A stretch of DNA of 64,000 nucleotides, taken from NCBI GenBank assembly GCA_905212975.1, contig CAJMGO010000002.1, forward strand, positions 1 to 64,000, in the 5' to 3' direction. The translations under genes and the position numbers were made by a program. Below, in pieces: positions 8,121 through 15,566 of the stretch. Within the stretch, counting starts at the first letter, position 1, and each line of letters begins with the position of its first letter. The DNA is from CAJMGO01 sp900557305. Its GTDB lineage: Bacteria > Bacillota_I > Bacilli_A > RF39 > UBA660. The notes beneath the pieces were generated by a model. It worked only from the letters and a program-made list of their open reading frames with translations, was not told the origin of the DNA and made no database searches.

Positions 8121-9674
8121 ATGAATAAATTAATAATCTCCATTTTGCTAGTCCTTATTGGGATTTTTGTTGGAATTATAACTGTAGTGGTTATTAATTA
8201 TATTAGGGGTTTAGCTGCAATAAAAAAAATCTCTAAAATGATAGAAGATGCTAAAAAAAATGCTGATAAAATAAAGAGAGAAAGTATTTTAGAAGCAAAA
8301 GATGAAGCACATAAGATTAAAATAGACTTAGAAAAAGAAATAAAAGAGAAAAAAAGTGAGTTAAAAGAATCAGAAGAAAGATTATTAACAAGAGAAGCAA
8401 ATATTGATAGAAGAGATCAAACTCTTCAAAACAGAGAACAAATGCTAGAGGATAAAGAAAATATTTTAATCGAAAAACAAAAAGAAATTCAAAAAGAACA
8501 AGTAAAAGTGGATGAAATTAAACAAAAACAAATTGATATGTTAGAACAAATTGCTGGTTATTCAAAACAACAAGCAAGAGAAATGGTTTTAAAAAAAGTT
8601 GAAGAAATGATGAGTTTAGAAATTGCTTCTTATATTAAAGATAGAGAAGCAGATGCAAAACTTGAAGCAGATAAAAAAGCTAAAGGAATGTTGGTATCAT
8701 GTATGCAAAAATATGCATCAGATGTAGCAAATGAGCAAACTGTAACAGTTGTAGAACTTCCTAACGATGAGATGAAAGGAAGAATTATTGGTAGAGAAGG
8801 AAGAAATATTAGAACACTTGAAGCTATAACTGGAGTTGATGTTTTAATTGATGATACACCAGAAGCTTTAGTTGTTTCATCTTTTGATCCATTAAGAAGA
8901 GAAATCGCACATCAAACCATAGATACATTAATTAAAGATGGAAGAATACATCCATCACGCATAGAAGAGGTTTATGATAAAGTTTCAAAAGAAATGAATG
9001 TAAAAATAAGAGAATATGGAGAATCAGCTTTATTTGAACTGGGTATTACTAAAATAGATCCTGAATTAGTGGAACTAATAGGAAAGTTACATTTTAGAAC
9101 ATCTTATGGTCAAAATGCTTTACAACATTCTATTGAAGTTGGACAATTAGCAGGATTACTTGCTGTAGAAATGGGCGAAAACCAAGCACTAGCCAAAAGA
9201 GCTGGACTTTTACATGATATAGGTAAAGCTATAGATCATGAAGTTGAAGGAAGTCATGTGACTTTAGGTGCTGATATAGCACGAAAATATAAAGAAAATG
9301 AAGTTGTTATTAATGCAATAGAATCACATCATGGTGATACTGAACCAACAAGTGTTATAGCTTCTTTAGTTGCAATAGCTGATGCCTTATCAGCATCTCG
9401 ACCTGGAGCAAGAAATGATTCTTTAGAAAACTATGTTAAAAGATTACAAGATTTAGAAAATATTGGTAATAGTATGGAAGGTGTTGAAAAAACATATGCC
9501 GTACAAGCTGGTAGAGAAGTAAGAGTACTTGTAAAACCAGAAGAAGTAGATGATTTAAAAAGTGTAAAAATCGCTCGTGATATTAAAAATAGGATAGAAT
9601 CTGAATTACAATATCCAGGAACAATAAAGGTTACTGTAATTAGAGAAACACGAGCTGTAGAAGAAGCAAAATAA
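8121..9674 (+). CDS. rny: Ribonuclease Y
   Basis: A 517-residue membrane-bound endoribonuclease that initiates mRNA decay. Architecture is complete: N-terminal membrane helix (about 4-26), long charged coiled coil (30-190), KH domain with GRIIGREGRNIRTLE near 220, and an HD domain with HSIEVGQLAG and LLHDIGKA followed by ESHHGD. Length equals the Bacillus enzyme (about 520). Location just after recA is conserved in Bacilli. Ribosome site GGAGG is nine bases before the ATG. Confidence 0.97.
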   Translation: MNKLIISILLVLIGIFVGIITVVVINYIRGLAAIKKISKMIEDAKKNADKIKRESILEAKDEAHKIKIDLEKEIKEKKSELKESEERLLTREANIDRRDQTLQNREQMLEDKENILIEKQKEIQKEQVKVDEIKQKQIDMLEQIAGYSKQQAREMVLKKVEEMMSLEIASYIKDREADAKLEADKKAKGMLVSCMQKYASDVANEQTVTVVELPNDEMKGRIIGREGRNIRTLEAITGVDVLIDDTPEALVVSSFDPLRREIAHQTIDTLIKDGRIHPSRIEEVYDKVSKEMNVKIREYGESALFELGITKIDPELVELIGKLHFRTSYGQNALQHSIEVGQLAGLLAVEMGENQALAKRAGLLHDIGKAIDHEVEGSHVTLGADIARKYKENEVVINAIESHHGDTEPTSVIASLVAIADALSASRPGARNDSLENYVKRLQDLENIGNSMEGVEKTYAVQAGREVRVLVKPEEVDDLKSVKIARDIKNRIESELQYPGTIKVTVIRETRAVEEAK

Positions 9675-9694
9675 AAGTCCAATTAGGGCTTTTA
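9670..9694 (+). terminator. Terminator after rny
   Basis: AAAAGTCC-AATTA-GGGCTTTT followed by ATT; modest T run, so readthrough into thiI is possible. Confidence 0.5.
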
Positions 9695-9716
9695 TTCATA
9701 AAGGAGTACTGAAAGT

Positions 9717-10892
9717 ATGAATAGATTAATAATGATTAAATATGGAGAATTAACAACTAAAAAAGCAAATAGAAAATTTTTTATAGAAATGTTATCTAAT
9801 AATATTAAAAAAATTCTAAAAGATATTCCATATATAATGAAAAAAGATAGAGTTCGTATGTATATAGAATGTAACGAAGAAAATTTAGATACAATATTAA
9901 AAAAATTAAAGTTAATTTTTGGAATTCATGGTATAGTTGTATGCCATAAAGTAAATAATAATACTGAGGATATAAAAGAAAAAGTTTTAGAACTCATAAA
10001 AAATAGAACAGGTACTTTTAAAGTAGAAACCAAAAGAGCTGATAAATCTTTTGAAATTCATTCTATGGATTTTAATAGAATAATAGGAGGCTATATTTTA
10101 AAAAACACAGATTTAAAAGTAGATGTTCATAATCCAGATACACATATAAATATTGAAATAAGACCTGAAGGAACTTTTATTTATACAGATGAAATAAAAG
10201 GATTAGGAGGTTATCCTGTAGGAATACAAGGAAAAGGATTATTAATGTTAAGTGGTGGTATAGATAGTCCAGTTGCTGGATATCTTTCTATAAAAAGAGG
10301 TATTGATATTGATTGTTTATATTTTGAATCGCCACCACATACAAGTGTAGAAGCTAAAAATAAAGTAATTTCTTTAGCTAACATAATAAATTCTTATTCA
10401 GGAAATATTAAGGTATATGTTGTTCCTTTTACAGAAATTCAAGAAGCAATTTATAAAAATGTACCTGACAATTATATTATAACCATAATGAGAAGAATGA
10501 TGTATAGAATAGCTGAGGAAATTTCAGTAAAAATAAAAGCAAAAGTAATCATTAATGGTGAAAGTATTGGACAAGTAGCAAGTCAAACATTAACTAGCAT
10601 GAGTGTTATAAATAATGTAACAAATATGCCAGTAATTAGACCAGTTGCTTGTATGGATAAGCTCGAAATTATTGATATAGCAAATAAAATAGGTACATAT
10701 GAAACAAGTATTTTACCATATGAAGATTGTTGTACAATATTTTTACCTAAACATCCAGTGATTAATCCTGAATTAGATAAAGCAATAAAATATGAAAATA
10801 GTTTTGATTATAAAGAAATGATTAATAAAGTTCTTAATAATATTGAAGTAATATCAAATTTAGATCAAAGTAAATATTCCAATTATTTATAG
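9717..10892 (+). CDS. thiI: tRNA 4-thiouridine synthase ThiI
   Basis: A 391-residue sulfurtransferase that makes s4U8 in tRNA and can feed thiazole synthesis. It has an N-terminal ferredoxin-like/THUMP region (about 1-165) and a PP-loop ATPase domain starting LSGGIDSPVAG near 178. A conserved Cys pair occurs in YEDCCTIFLPKHP. As in Bacillus, there is no C-terminal rhodanese domain. The partner desulfurase (NifZ) is not adjacent. Confidence 0.95.
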   Translation: MNRLIMIKYGELTTKKANRKFFIEMLSNNIKKILKDIPYIMKKDRVRMYIECNEENLDTILKKLKLIFGIHGIVVCHKVNNNTEDIKEKVLELIKNRTGTFKVETKRADKSFEIHSMDFNRIIGGYILKNTDLKVDVHNPDTHINIEIRPEGTFIYTDEIKGLGGYPVGIQGKGLLMLSGGIDSPVAGYLSIKRGIDIDCLYFESPPHTSVEAKNKVISLANIINSYSGNIKVYVVPFTEIQEAIYKNVPDNYIITIMRRMMYRIAEEISVKIKAKVIINGESIGQVASQTLTSMSVINNVTNMPVIRPVACMDKLEIIDIANKIGTYETSILPYEDCCTIFLPKHPVINPELDKAIKYENSFDYKEMINKVLNNIEVISNLDQSKYSNYL

Positions 10893-10915
10893 TAAAATTT
10901 ACCAATAAAAAAAAC

Positions 10916-10944
10916 GTATTTATTTCTAATCCTGATACATGATA
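10916..10944 (+). promoter_or_regulatory. Possible forespore SigG promoter of the SASP gene
   Basis: GTATT at 10916, 17-base spacer, CATGATA at 10938-10944. Each box has one mismatch to the SigG consensus GHATR / CATHHTA. Position fits a spore-specific gene. Confidence 0.4.
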
Positions 10945-10969
10945 TTAGTGTACAGGAGGTGAAACAAGT

Positions 10970-11173
10970 ATGAATAAATCAAATAGTAAATTATACGTTC
11001 CAGGAGCTAAACAAGCTATCGAAAAAATGAAATATGAAATAGCTAACGAATTAGGTGTTACTATGGGACCTGATGCAACAAGTCGTGCTAATGGTTCAGT
11101 AGGTGGAGAAATCACAAAAAGATTAGTTGCTATGGCTGAACAATCTTTAGGTGGAAACTACCAAGGTAAATAA
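10970..11173 (+). CDS. Alpha/beta-type small acid-soluble spore protein
   Basis: A 67-residue SASP that coats spore DNA in the A-like form and protects it from UV and heat. Family signatures are visible: LYVPGAKQAIEKMKYEIANELG with the GPR protease cleavage region (YEIANELG), then GGEITKRLVAMAEQSLGG. Strong AGGAGGTG ribosome site. A symmetric terminator follows. It is direct evidence that the organism or a recent ancestor sporulates. Confidence 0.96.
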   Translation: MNKSNSKLYVPGAKQAIEKMKYEIANELGVTMGPDATSRANGSVGGEITKRLVAMAEQSLGGNYQGK

Positions 11174-11182
11174 TTTAAAAGA

Positions 11183-11207
11183 TCAGCTTTATAAAGCTGT
11201 CTTTTTG
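11183..11207 (+). terminator. SASP terminator
   Basis: Nearly perfect palindrome CAGCTTTATAAAGCTG followed by TCTTTTTG. Confidence 0.85.
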
Positions 11208-11275
11208 TTTATGTTTTTCTTGTAATACTATATGATTTTATGCTAAAATATTTATATATTTAAGGAGGAGATAAA

Positions 11276-11989
11276 ATGGGAAGATTTCCTAATATAGCAG
11301 CAGCTAAAGCCGCAACAGGTGCAGCAAAAGGTAAATTATATGGTATGTATGCAAGAGAAATATATCAAGTAGCAAAGTCAGGTGGAGCAACTCCAGAAGG
11401 TAATCCTAGTTTAAAAAGATTAATAGAGAAAGCTAAAAAAGAACAAGTTCCAGCAGATGTAATTAAAAGAGCTCTTGATAAAGTTAATAGTGGTGTAGAT
11501 GAATCATTTGAAACATTAAACTATGAAGTTTTTGGACCAAATGGATCTACTTTAATTGTAAGTTGTTTAACAGATAATCCAAATAGATCAATTAGTAGTG
11601 TTAAAGCAGTATTAAATAAATGTAAATGTAAAATAGGAGTTCAAGGATCTGTATCATTTAATTACGATAACTTATGCATAGTAGGAGTAAAAGGTACAGA
11701 CGAGGAATCTGTTATGAATGCTTTAATCGAAAATGATTGTGATATTGAAGATATTGAAAATGATAATGGAATTATAATGATATATGGAAATCCAAAAGAT
11801 TTATTTGCAATAAAAAATGCTATAACTTCTTCACTTGGTATAAAAGAATTTGAAATTGATGAAATATCAATGCTTCCAAAAGAAAAAATAACTTTGGAAG
11901 GTGATGATTTAGAACTTTTTAAAAGACTTTATAACATGTTAGATGAAGTTGAAGATGTAAAAAATATTTATCATAATGTTGAATTATAA
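11276..11989 (+). CDS. YebC/PmpR-family protein
   Basis: A 237-residue TACO1/YebC protein. N-terminus reads MGRFPNIAAAKAATGAAKGKLYGMYAREI, in two blocks the family hallmark; NPSLKRLIEKAKKEQVP and YEVFGPNGSTLIV follow. Bacterial members act as DNA-binding regulators or as ribosome-associated factors that relieve stalling at proline-rich stretches. Good AAGGAGGAG ribosome site. Single-gene unit. Confidence 0.93.
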   Translation: MGRFPNIAAAKAATGAAKGKLYGMYAREIYQVAKSGGATPEGNPSLKRLIEKAKKEQVPADVIKRALDKVNSGVDESFETLNYEVFGPNGSTLIVSCLTDNPNRSISSVKAVLNKCKCKIGVQGSVSFNYDNLCIVGVKGTDEESVMNALIENDCDIEDIENDNGIIMIYGNPKDLFAIKNAITSSLGIKEFEIDEISMLPKEKITLEGDDLELFKRLYNMLDEVEDVKNIYHNVEL

Positions 11990-12007
11990 AAAATGAGAGA
12001 TATAAAT

Positions 12008-12040
12008 AAAAACACTTCTAATTAAAGAAATGTTTTTATT
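12008..12040. terminator. Terminator between yebC and the convergent xre gene
   Basis: AAAAACA and TGTTTTT with further partial pairing inside. T runs on both strands. Confidence 0.5.
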
Positions 12041-12278
12041 TTAAATTATTTCGAAATAATTCTTCCAAAGATTTATTTAATGCTTTAGATATTTTTAATA
12101 ATGATGTTAATGTTACATTAGTATAATTTTTATTTGATTCTATTTGTTTTATATATGAAATACTTATATCACTTAATTCTGCTAATTGTTCTTGTGTAAG
12201 ATTTAAATTCTTTCTATAAGTTTTAATGTTTATTGATAAATTAGTATATTCATCTTGTAATTGACTGTTATTTACCAT
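12036..12278 (-). CDS. Small Xre-family HTH regulator
   Basis: An 80-residue protein made almost entirely of one Cro/C1-type helix-turn-helix: YRKNLNLTQEQLAELSDIS, SYIKQIESNK, then LLKISKALNKSLEELF. No effector domain. It is divergent from another single-domain Xre protein at 12389, an arrangement typical of paired regulators with a shared operator region. GGTGGTGAAAT precedes the ATG. Target unknown. Confidence 0.88.
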   Translation of the reverse strand: MVNNSQLQDEYTNLSINIKTYRKNLNLTQEQLAELSDISISYIKQIESNKNYTNVTLTSLLKISKALNKSLEELFRNNLK

Positions 12279-12340
12279 ATTTCACCACCATTGCCAATTT
12301 TTACCAATTTAATTTTCTCATATTTGAATATAAAATACAG

Positions 12341-12370
12341 TTCACTGGTGGTGTTCTTTTATGGTATAAT
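12341..12370 (+). promoter_or_regulatory. Promoter of the 12389 xre gene
   Basis: TTCACT at 12341, 18-base spacer, TATAAT at 12365-12370 preceded by TGG. Confidence 0.55.
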
Positions 12371-12388
12371 GAATACGAGGTTTTATTT

Positions 12389-12589
12389 ATGCACGAAAAA
12401 TTAAGAAAAATGAGATTAGAAAAAAAATACACTATGCAAAATATTGCGGATATGCTTGGAATAAGCAAATCTTTTTATAGTCAAATTGAAAATGGTAATA
12501 GAACACTTACATATAAAATGGCAGTTTCTATAGCAAAAATATTTAATAAAAAACCAGATTATATATTTTATAATGACATAAAAAAATAA
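12389..12589 (+). CDS. Small Xre-family HTH regulator
   Basis: A 66-residue Cro/C1-type DNA-binding protein: LRKMRLEKKYTMQNIADMLG, SFYSQIENGNR, MAVSIAKIFNKKPDYIF. It consists of the HTH only. The ribosome site is weak (GAGG eleven bases before ATG). It is divergent from the 12036-12278 regulator. The two are only distantly similar, so they are not a recent duplication. Confidence 0.85.
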   Translation: MHEKLRKMRLEKKYTMQNIADMLGISKSFYSQIENGNRTLTYKMAVSIAKIFNKKPDYIFYNDIKK

Positions 12590-12612
12590 TTATACTAAAA
12601 AATTCTAGTTTT

Positions 12613-12640
12613 GTCGAAATCAACATTTCGTCTTTTTTTT
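12613..12640 (+). terminator. Terminator after the 12389 xre gene
   Basis: CGAAAT-CAAC-ATTTCG followed by TCTTTTTTTT. Confidence 0.75.
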
Positions 12641-12666
12641 GTGCTATAACATAACTGAGGTGATAT

Positions 12667-13011
12667 ATGTTAAAAATAATAATGGAGTTTAGAAAAGGAG
12701 TTTTATTTGTAAGATTGAAAGGAGATTTGATAAAAAATACAACTTTAAGGTTTGAAAGAAATGTTACTAGTAAAATAAAGAAAAGCAGAATATCCAGAAT
12801 TGTTTTTAATATTCAAGAATTAAAGAGTATAGATATAAAAGGAATTAATTGTTTATTTTATATTTACGAATTGGCTTATAAAGAAGGAGGTCAAGTATTC
12901 ATATGTAATGAAAATGAAGAAACTTTAAAAACATTTAAAAAAATGAAAGTATTAAAGTATATACAACATATAAATAGTGAACTTGATGTATTTGATTTAG
13001 TTAAAATATAA
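12667..13011 (+). CDS. SpoIIAA-like STAS protein lacking the phospho-serine
   Basis: A 114-residue STAS-domain protein alignable end to end with the anti-anti-sigma factor SpoIIAA: LFVRLKGDL, RIVFNIQELKSID, GGQVFICNENEETLKTFKKMKVLKYIQ. In SpoIIAA the loop is DSSG and Ser58 is phosphorylated by SpoIIAB. Here the loop is D56-I-K-G59, with Lys at the phospho-acceptor position. It lies 17 bases before a SigF-like gene with no spoIIAB between. The start follows GAGGTGATAT. Whether it still controls a sigma factor is unknown; it may act without phosphorylation. Confidence 0.85.
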   Translation: MLKIIMEFRKGVLFVRLKGDLIKNTTLRFERNVTSKIKKSRISRIVFNIQELKSIDIKGINCLFYIYELAYKEGGQVFICNENEETLKTFKKMKVLKYIQHINSELDVFDLVKI

Positions 13012-13028
13012 TATGAAAGGAAACTAAT

Positions 13029-13676
13029 ATGACAAATGAACAAGTAACTGAATATTCTAATTTAATATATTCTATAACAAAATATTTTCCAAATTATAAA
13101 AATAAAGATGATTTATATCAAGCAGGCTGTATGGGGCTTTTAATGGCATATAATAATTTTAATAAATCTGAGGGAGTAAAATTTTCAAGTTATGCTTATA
13201 CATATATATTAGGTGAAATGAAAAGATTGGTAAGAGAAGATAAAGGTATAAAAATAAGTAGAAATATTACTAAATTATATTTAAAGCTAGAAAAAGCTAA
13301 AATTTTATTATCACAAAAATTAATGAGAGAACCAACTACGGCAGAATTAGCTAGATATTTAGAATTAGAAGAATATGTAGTGCATGAAGCAATAAATAGT
13401 ATTAATAGTTTACAAAGCTTAGATGAACCTATAAAAAAAGATGAAAAAGATATGTCACTTTACGAAATATATGGTGAAGAACAAGATATGGATACCCAAA
13501 TTATGCTTAAAGATAGTTTAGATAATTTGAATAAAGAAGAGTTAAAATTGTTAAGATTAAGATATATAGATGGAATGTCACAAACTACTATAGCTAAAAA
13601 TTTGAATATGTCACAAGTACAAGTATCTAGATATGAAACTAAAATTAAAACAAAATTAAAACAAGAACTAATGTAA
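13029..13676 (+). CDS. sigF: Sporulation sigma factor, SigF/SigG type
   Basis: A 215-residue sigma-70 factor of the SigB/F/G group. Region 2 is DLYQAGCMGLLMAYNNF then FSSYAYTYILGEMKRLVREDKGIKISR; region 3 contains MREPTTAELARYLE; region 4 is EELKLLRLRYIDGMSQ and NMSQVQVSRYE. Adjacency to a SpoIIAA-like gene and to spoVA favours SigF, although SigG is similar. No anti-sigma kinase SpoIIAB is encoded in the cluster. A strong terminator overlaps the stop codon. Confidence 0.88.
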   Translation: MTNEQVTEYSNLIYSITKYFPNYKNKDDLYQAGCMGLLMAYNNFNKSEGVKFSSYAYTYILGEMKRLVREDKGIKISRNITKLYLKLEKAKILLSQKLMREPTTAELARYLELEEYVVHEAINSINSLQSLDEPIKKDEKDMSLYEIYGEEQDMDTQIMLKDSLDNLNKEELKLLRLRYIDGMSQTTIAKNLNMSQVQVSRYETKIKTKLKQELM

Positions 13677-13690
13677 TCATTAGTTTTTTT
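13666..13690 (+). terminator. Terminator separating sigF from spoVA
   Basis: Perfect AACTAATG-TAAT-CATTAGTT with eight-base T run. The stop codon is in the hairpin. Confidence 0.9.
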
Positions 13691-13691
13691 T

Positions 13692-13720
13692 GAATAAAAC
13701 TTCCTGTTATTTCCATACTA
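13692..13720 (+). promoter_or_regulatory. SigG-type forespore promoter of spoVA
   Basis: GAATA at 13692-13696 and CATACTA at 13714-13720 are exact matches to the SigG consensus GHATR / CATHHTA, with the expected 17-base spacer. The predicted start would fall at the 5' edge of the AAGGAGG ribosome site, which is unusually close. Confidence 0.65.
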
Positions 13721-13737
13721 AAAAAGGAGGATTTGTT

Positions 13738-14181
13738 ATGGAAATAAAAGAATACAAAAAAATAGTAAAAAAACATACACCTAAAGAAAATAGACTAAAA
13801 AATGGAACAATAGCATTTTTAGTTGGTGGAGTTATGGGATTAATAGGAGAAGGATTAAATAACCTTTATCTTATGATTTTTGATGTAACGGTAAAACAAG
13901 CATCAACTTATACTTCTATAACACTTATATTTATAGGTTGTATTCTTACCTGCTTAGGTTTCTTTGATAGTTGGGTAAAAGTAGCCCAATCTGGACTATT
14001 TGTACCTATAACAGGTTTTGCGCATGCTATGCAAAGTGCAGCCCTTGACTATAGAAAAGAAGGAATGATTACAGGTATAGGAGCTAATATGTTTAAATTA
14101 ACGGGTTCTGTTATTGTATTTGGAGTTGTAAGTGCATATATATTTGGAATGATAAGATATATAATTGGAGGAATTTTATGA
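13738..14181 (+). CDS. spoVAC: Stage V sporulation protein AC
   Basis: A 147-residue membrane protein, part of the SpoVA channel that moves Ca-dipicolinate into the forming spore and out at germination. Four hydrophobic segments; signature stretches include KNGTIAFLVGGVMGLIGEG, GFFDSWVKVAQSG and PITGFAHAMQSAALDYRKEG. Start 13738 follows AAGGAGG at proper spacing; a 16-residue upstream extension has no ribosome site. Length equals Bacillus SpoVAC (150). Its end overlaps spoVAD by four bases. Confidence 0.95.
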   Translation: MEIKEYKKIVKKHTPKENRLKNGTIAFLVGGVMGLIGEGLNNLYLMIFDVTVKQASTYTSITLIFIGCILTCLGFFDSWVKVAQSGLFVPITGFAHAMQSAALDYRKEGMITGIGANMFKLTGSVIVFGVVSAYIFGMIRYIIGGIL

Positions 14182-15167
14182 CATTTAAATATAATAATGT
14201 GTATCTTAATGATACTTATACAATAGCCGGCAAGTATGAAAAAAAAGGACCTCTTAATAACTATTTTGATAAAACATATGATGATTTTTACTTTAAACAA
14301 AAAACATGGGAGGATGCTGAAAGTTATCTAATAAAAGAAAGCATAAATAATCTTTTACAAAAAACAAATAAAGTAGAAAAAGATATAAATTTGCTTATAT
14401 CAGGTGATTTACTTAATCAAATAGTATCATCAAATTATGCAGCATCTACATTTAAAATACCTTATTTAGGCATTTATAGTGCTTGTGCGACAAGTGTAGA
14501 AGGATTGATAATTGCATCTAATATGATTGAAAATAATCAAATACAAAATTGTATATGTTCTACATCTTCACATAATAATGCTGCAGAAAAACAATTTAGA
14601 TATCCAGTAGAATATGGTGGACCAAAGCCAAAAACAACTACATTTACAACTACAGGAGGCGTATCAGCCCTTTTATCTAATGAAAAAAAAGGATTTAAAA
14701 TTACAAGTTCTACAATAGGAAAAGTTGTAGATATGCAGATAACAAATGTTTATGAAATGGGGGCAGTTATGGCACCAGCATGTGCTGATACTATATATAA
14801 TCATTTAAAAGCATTAAATGAAACAGTAAATGACTATGACATGATTTATAGTGGAGATCTTGGAAAATACGGTAAAGATATATTAAAAGATTATATGAAA
14901 GCTGAATATGGAATAGAATTAAGCAATTATGATGATACAGCTTGTATGATATTTGATATAAATAATCAAGATGTATATTCAGGTGGAAGTGGCCCTGCTT
15001 GTCTTCCTTTAGTGACATATGGATATATATTAAATCAAATGAAAAATGGTAATATGAAAAAAGTATTATTAGTTGCAACTGGAGCATTAATGTCATCTAC
15101 TATGGTAAATGAAAAACATACTATTCCAGCTATAGCGCATGCAATTAGTTTGGAGGTAATAAAATGA
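14178..15167 (+). CDS. spoVAD: Stage V sporulation protein AD
   Basis: A 329-residue thiolase-fold protein that binds dipicolinic acid in the SpoVA complex. Family blocks: LNNYFDKTYDDFYFKQKTWE, YLGIYSACATSVEGL, TSSHNNAAEKQFRYPVEYG, and the C-terminal VLLVATGALMSST. Translationally coupled to spoVAC and spoVAE by four-base ATGA overlaps. Length matches Bacillus (338). Confidence 0.96.
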   Translation: MTFKYNNVYLNDTYTIAGKYEKKGPLNNYFDKTYDDFYFKQKTWEDAESYLIKESINNLLQKTNKVEKDINLLISGDLLNQIVSSNYAASTFKIPYLGIYSACATSVEGLIIASNMIENNQIQNCICSTSSHNNAAEKQFRYPVEYGGPKPKTTTFTTTGGVSALLSNEKKGFKITSSTIGKVVDMQITNVYEMGAVMAPACADTIYNHLKALNETVNDYDMIYSGDLGKYGKDILKDYMKAEYGIELSNYDDTACMIFDINNQDVYSGGSGPACLPLVTYGYILNQMKNGNMKKVLLVATGALMSSTMVNEKHTIPAIAHAISLEVIK

Positions 15168-15514
15168 CATATTTATATTCATTTCTGTTTTGCGGAATTG
15201 TTTGTTTAATTGGACAAATTATATTAGATAATACAAAATTAACAGCAGGACATATAACAACAATATTTGTTGTAGTAGGAGCTTTTTTAGATATATTTAG
15301 TATATATGATAAAATAGTTGATTTTGTAGGTGGAGGAGCTAGTGTGCCTATAACATCATTTGGACACTTGCTTATACATGGAGCTTTAAAAGAAGCAGAA
15401 AATTCAGGACTTGTAGGACTTGCCATGGGAATGTTTGATCTAACTGCAACAGGAATAATTGCTGCTATTGTATTTTCATTTATTCTATCATTTATTTTTA
15501 AGCCAAAAGACTAG
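15164..15514 (+). CDS. spoVAE: Stage V sporulation protein AE (AEb type)
   Basis: A 116-residue polytopic membrane protein, third SpoVA channel component. Hydrophobic helices at about 3-20, 28-48, 80-110; motif GGGASVPITSFGHLLIHGA corresponds to the SpoVAC GFAHAM region, since both share a fold. A terminator overlaps its end. SpoVAA, AB and AF are absent, as in many Clostridia; the C-D-E core is the conserved minimum. Confidence 0.95.
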   Translation: MTYLYSFLFCGIVCLIGQIILDNTKLTAGHITTIFVVVGAFLDIFSIYDKIVDFVGGGASVPITSFGHLLIHGALKEAENSGLVGLAMGMFDLTATGIIAAIVFSFILSFIFKPKD

Positions 15515-15532
15515 TAAAATAGTCTTTTTTTT
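15505..15532 (+). terminator. Terminator of the spoVA operon
   Basis: AAAAGACTA-GTAAAA-TAGTCTTTT followed by T run. Confidence 0.85.
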
Positions 15533-15566
15533 AGTATAATATTCTTATTAGATTTTAGGTGATAGT

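Noticed and set aside
12283..12353. 8-bp inverted repeat CACCACCA / TGGTGGTG between the divergent xre genes
   Set aside because: The left arm is the ribosome site of the minus-strand gene; it may be chance, so I do not call an operator.
14791..15096. Antisense frames inside spoVAD, smc, ponA, infB, ffh and mgtA
   Set aside because: They mirror strongly coding genes, have no ribosome sites, and show biased antisense composition.
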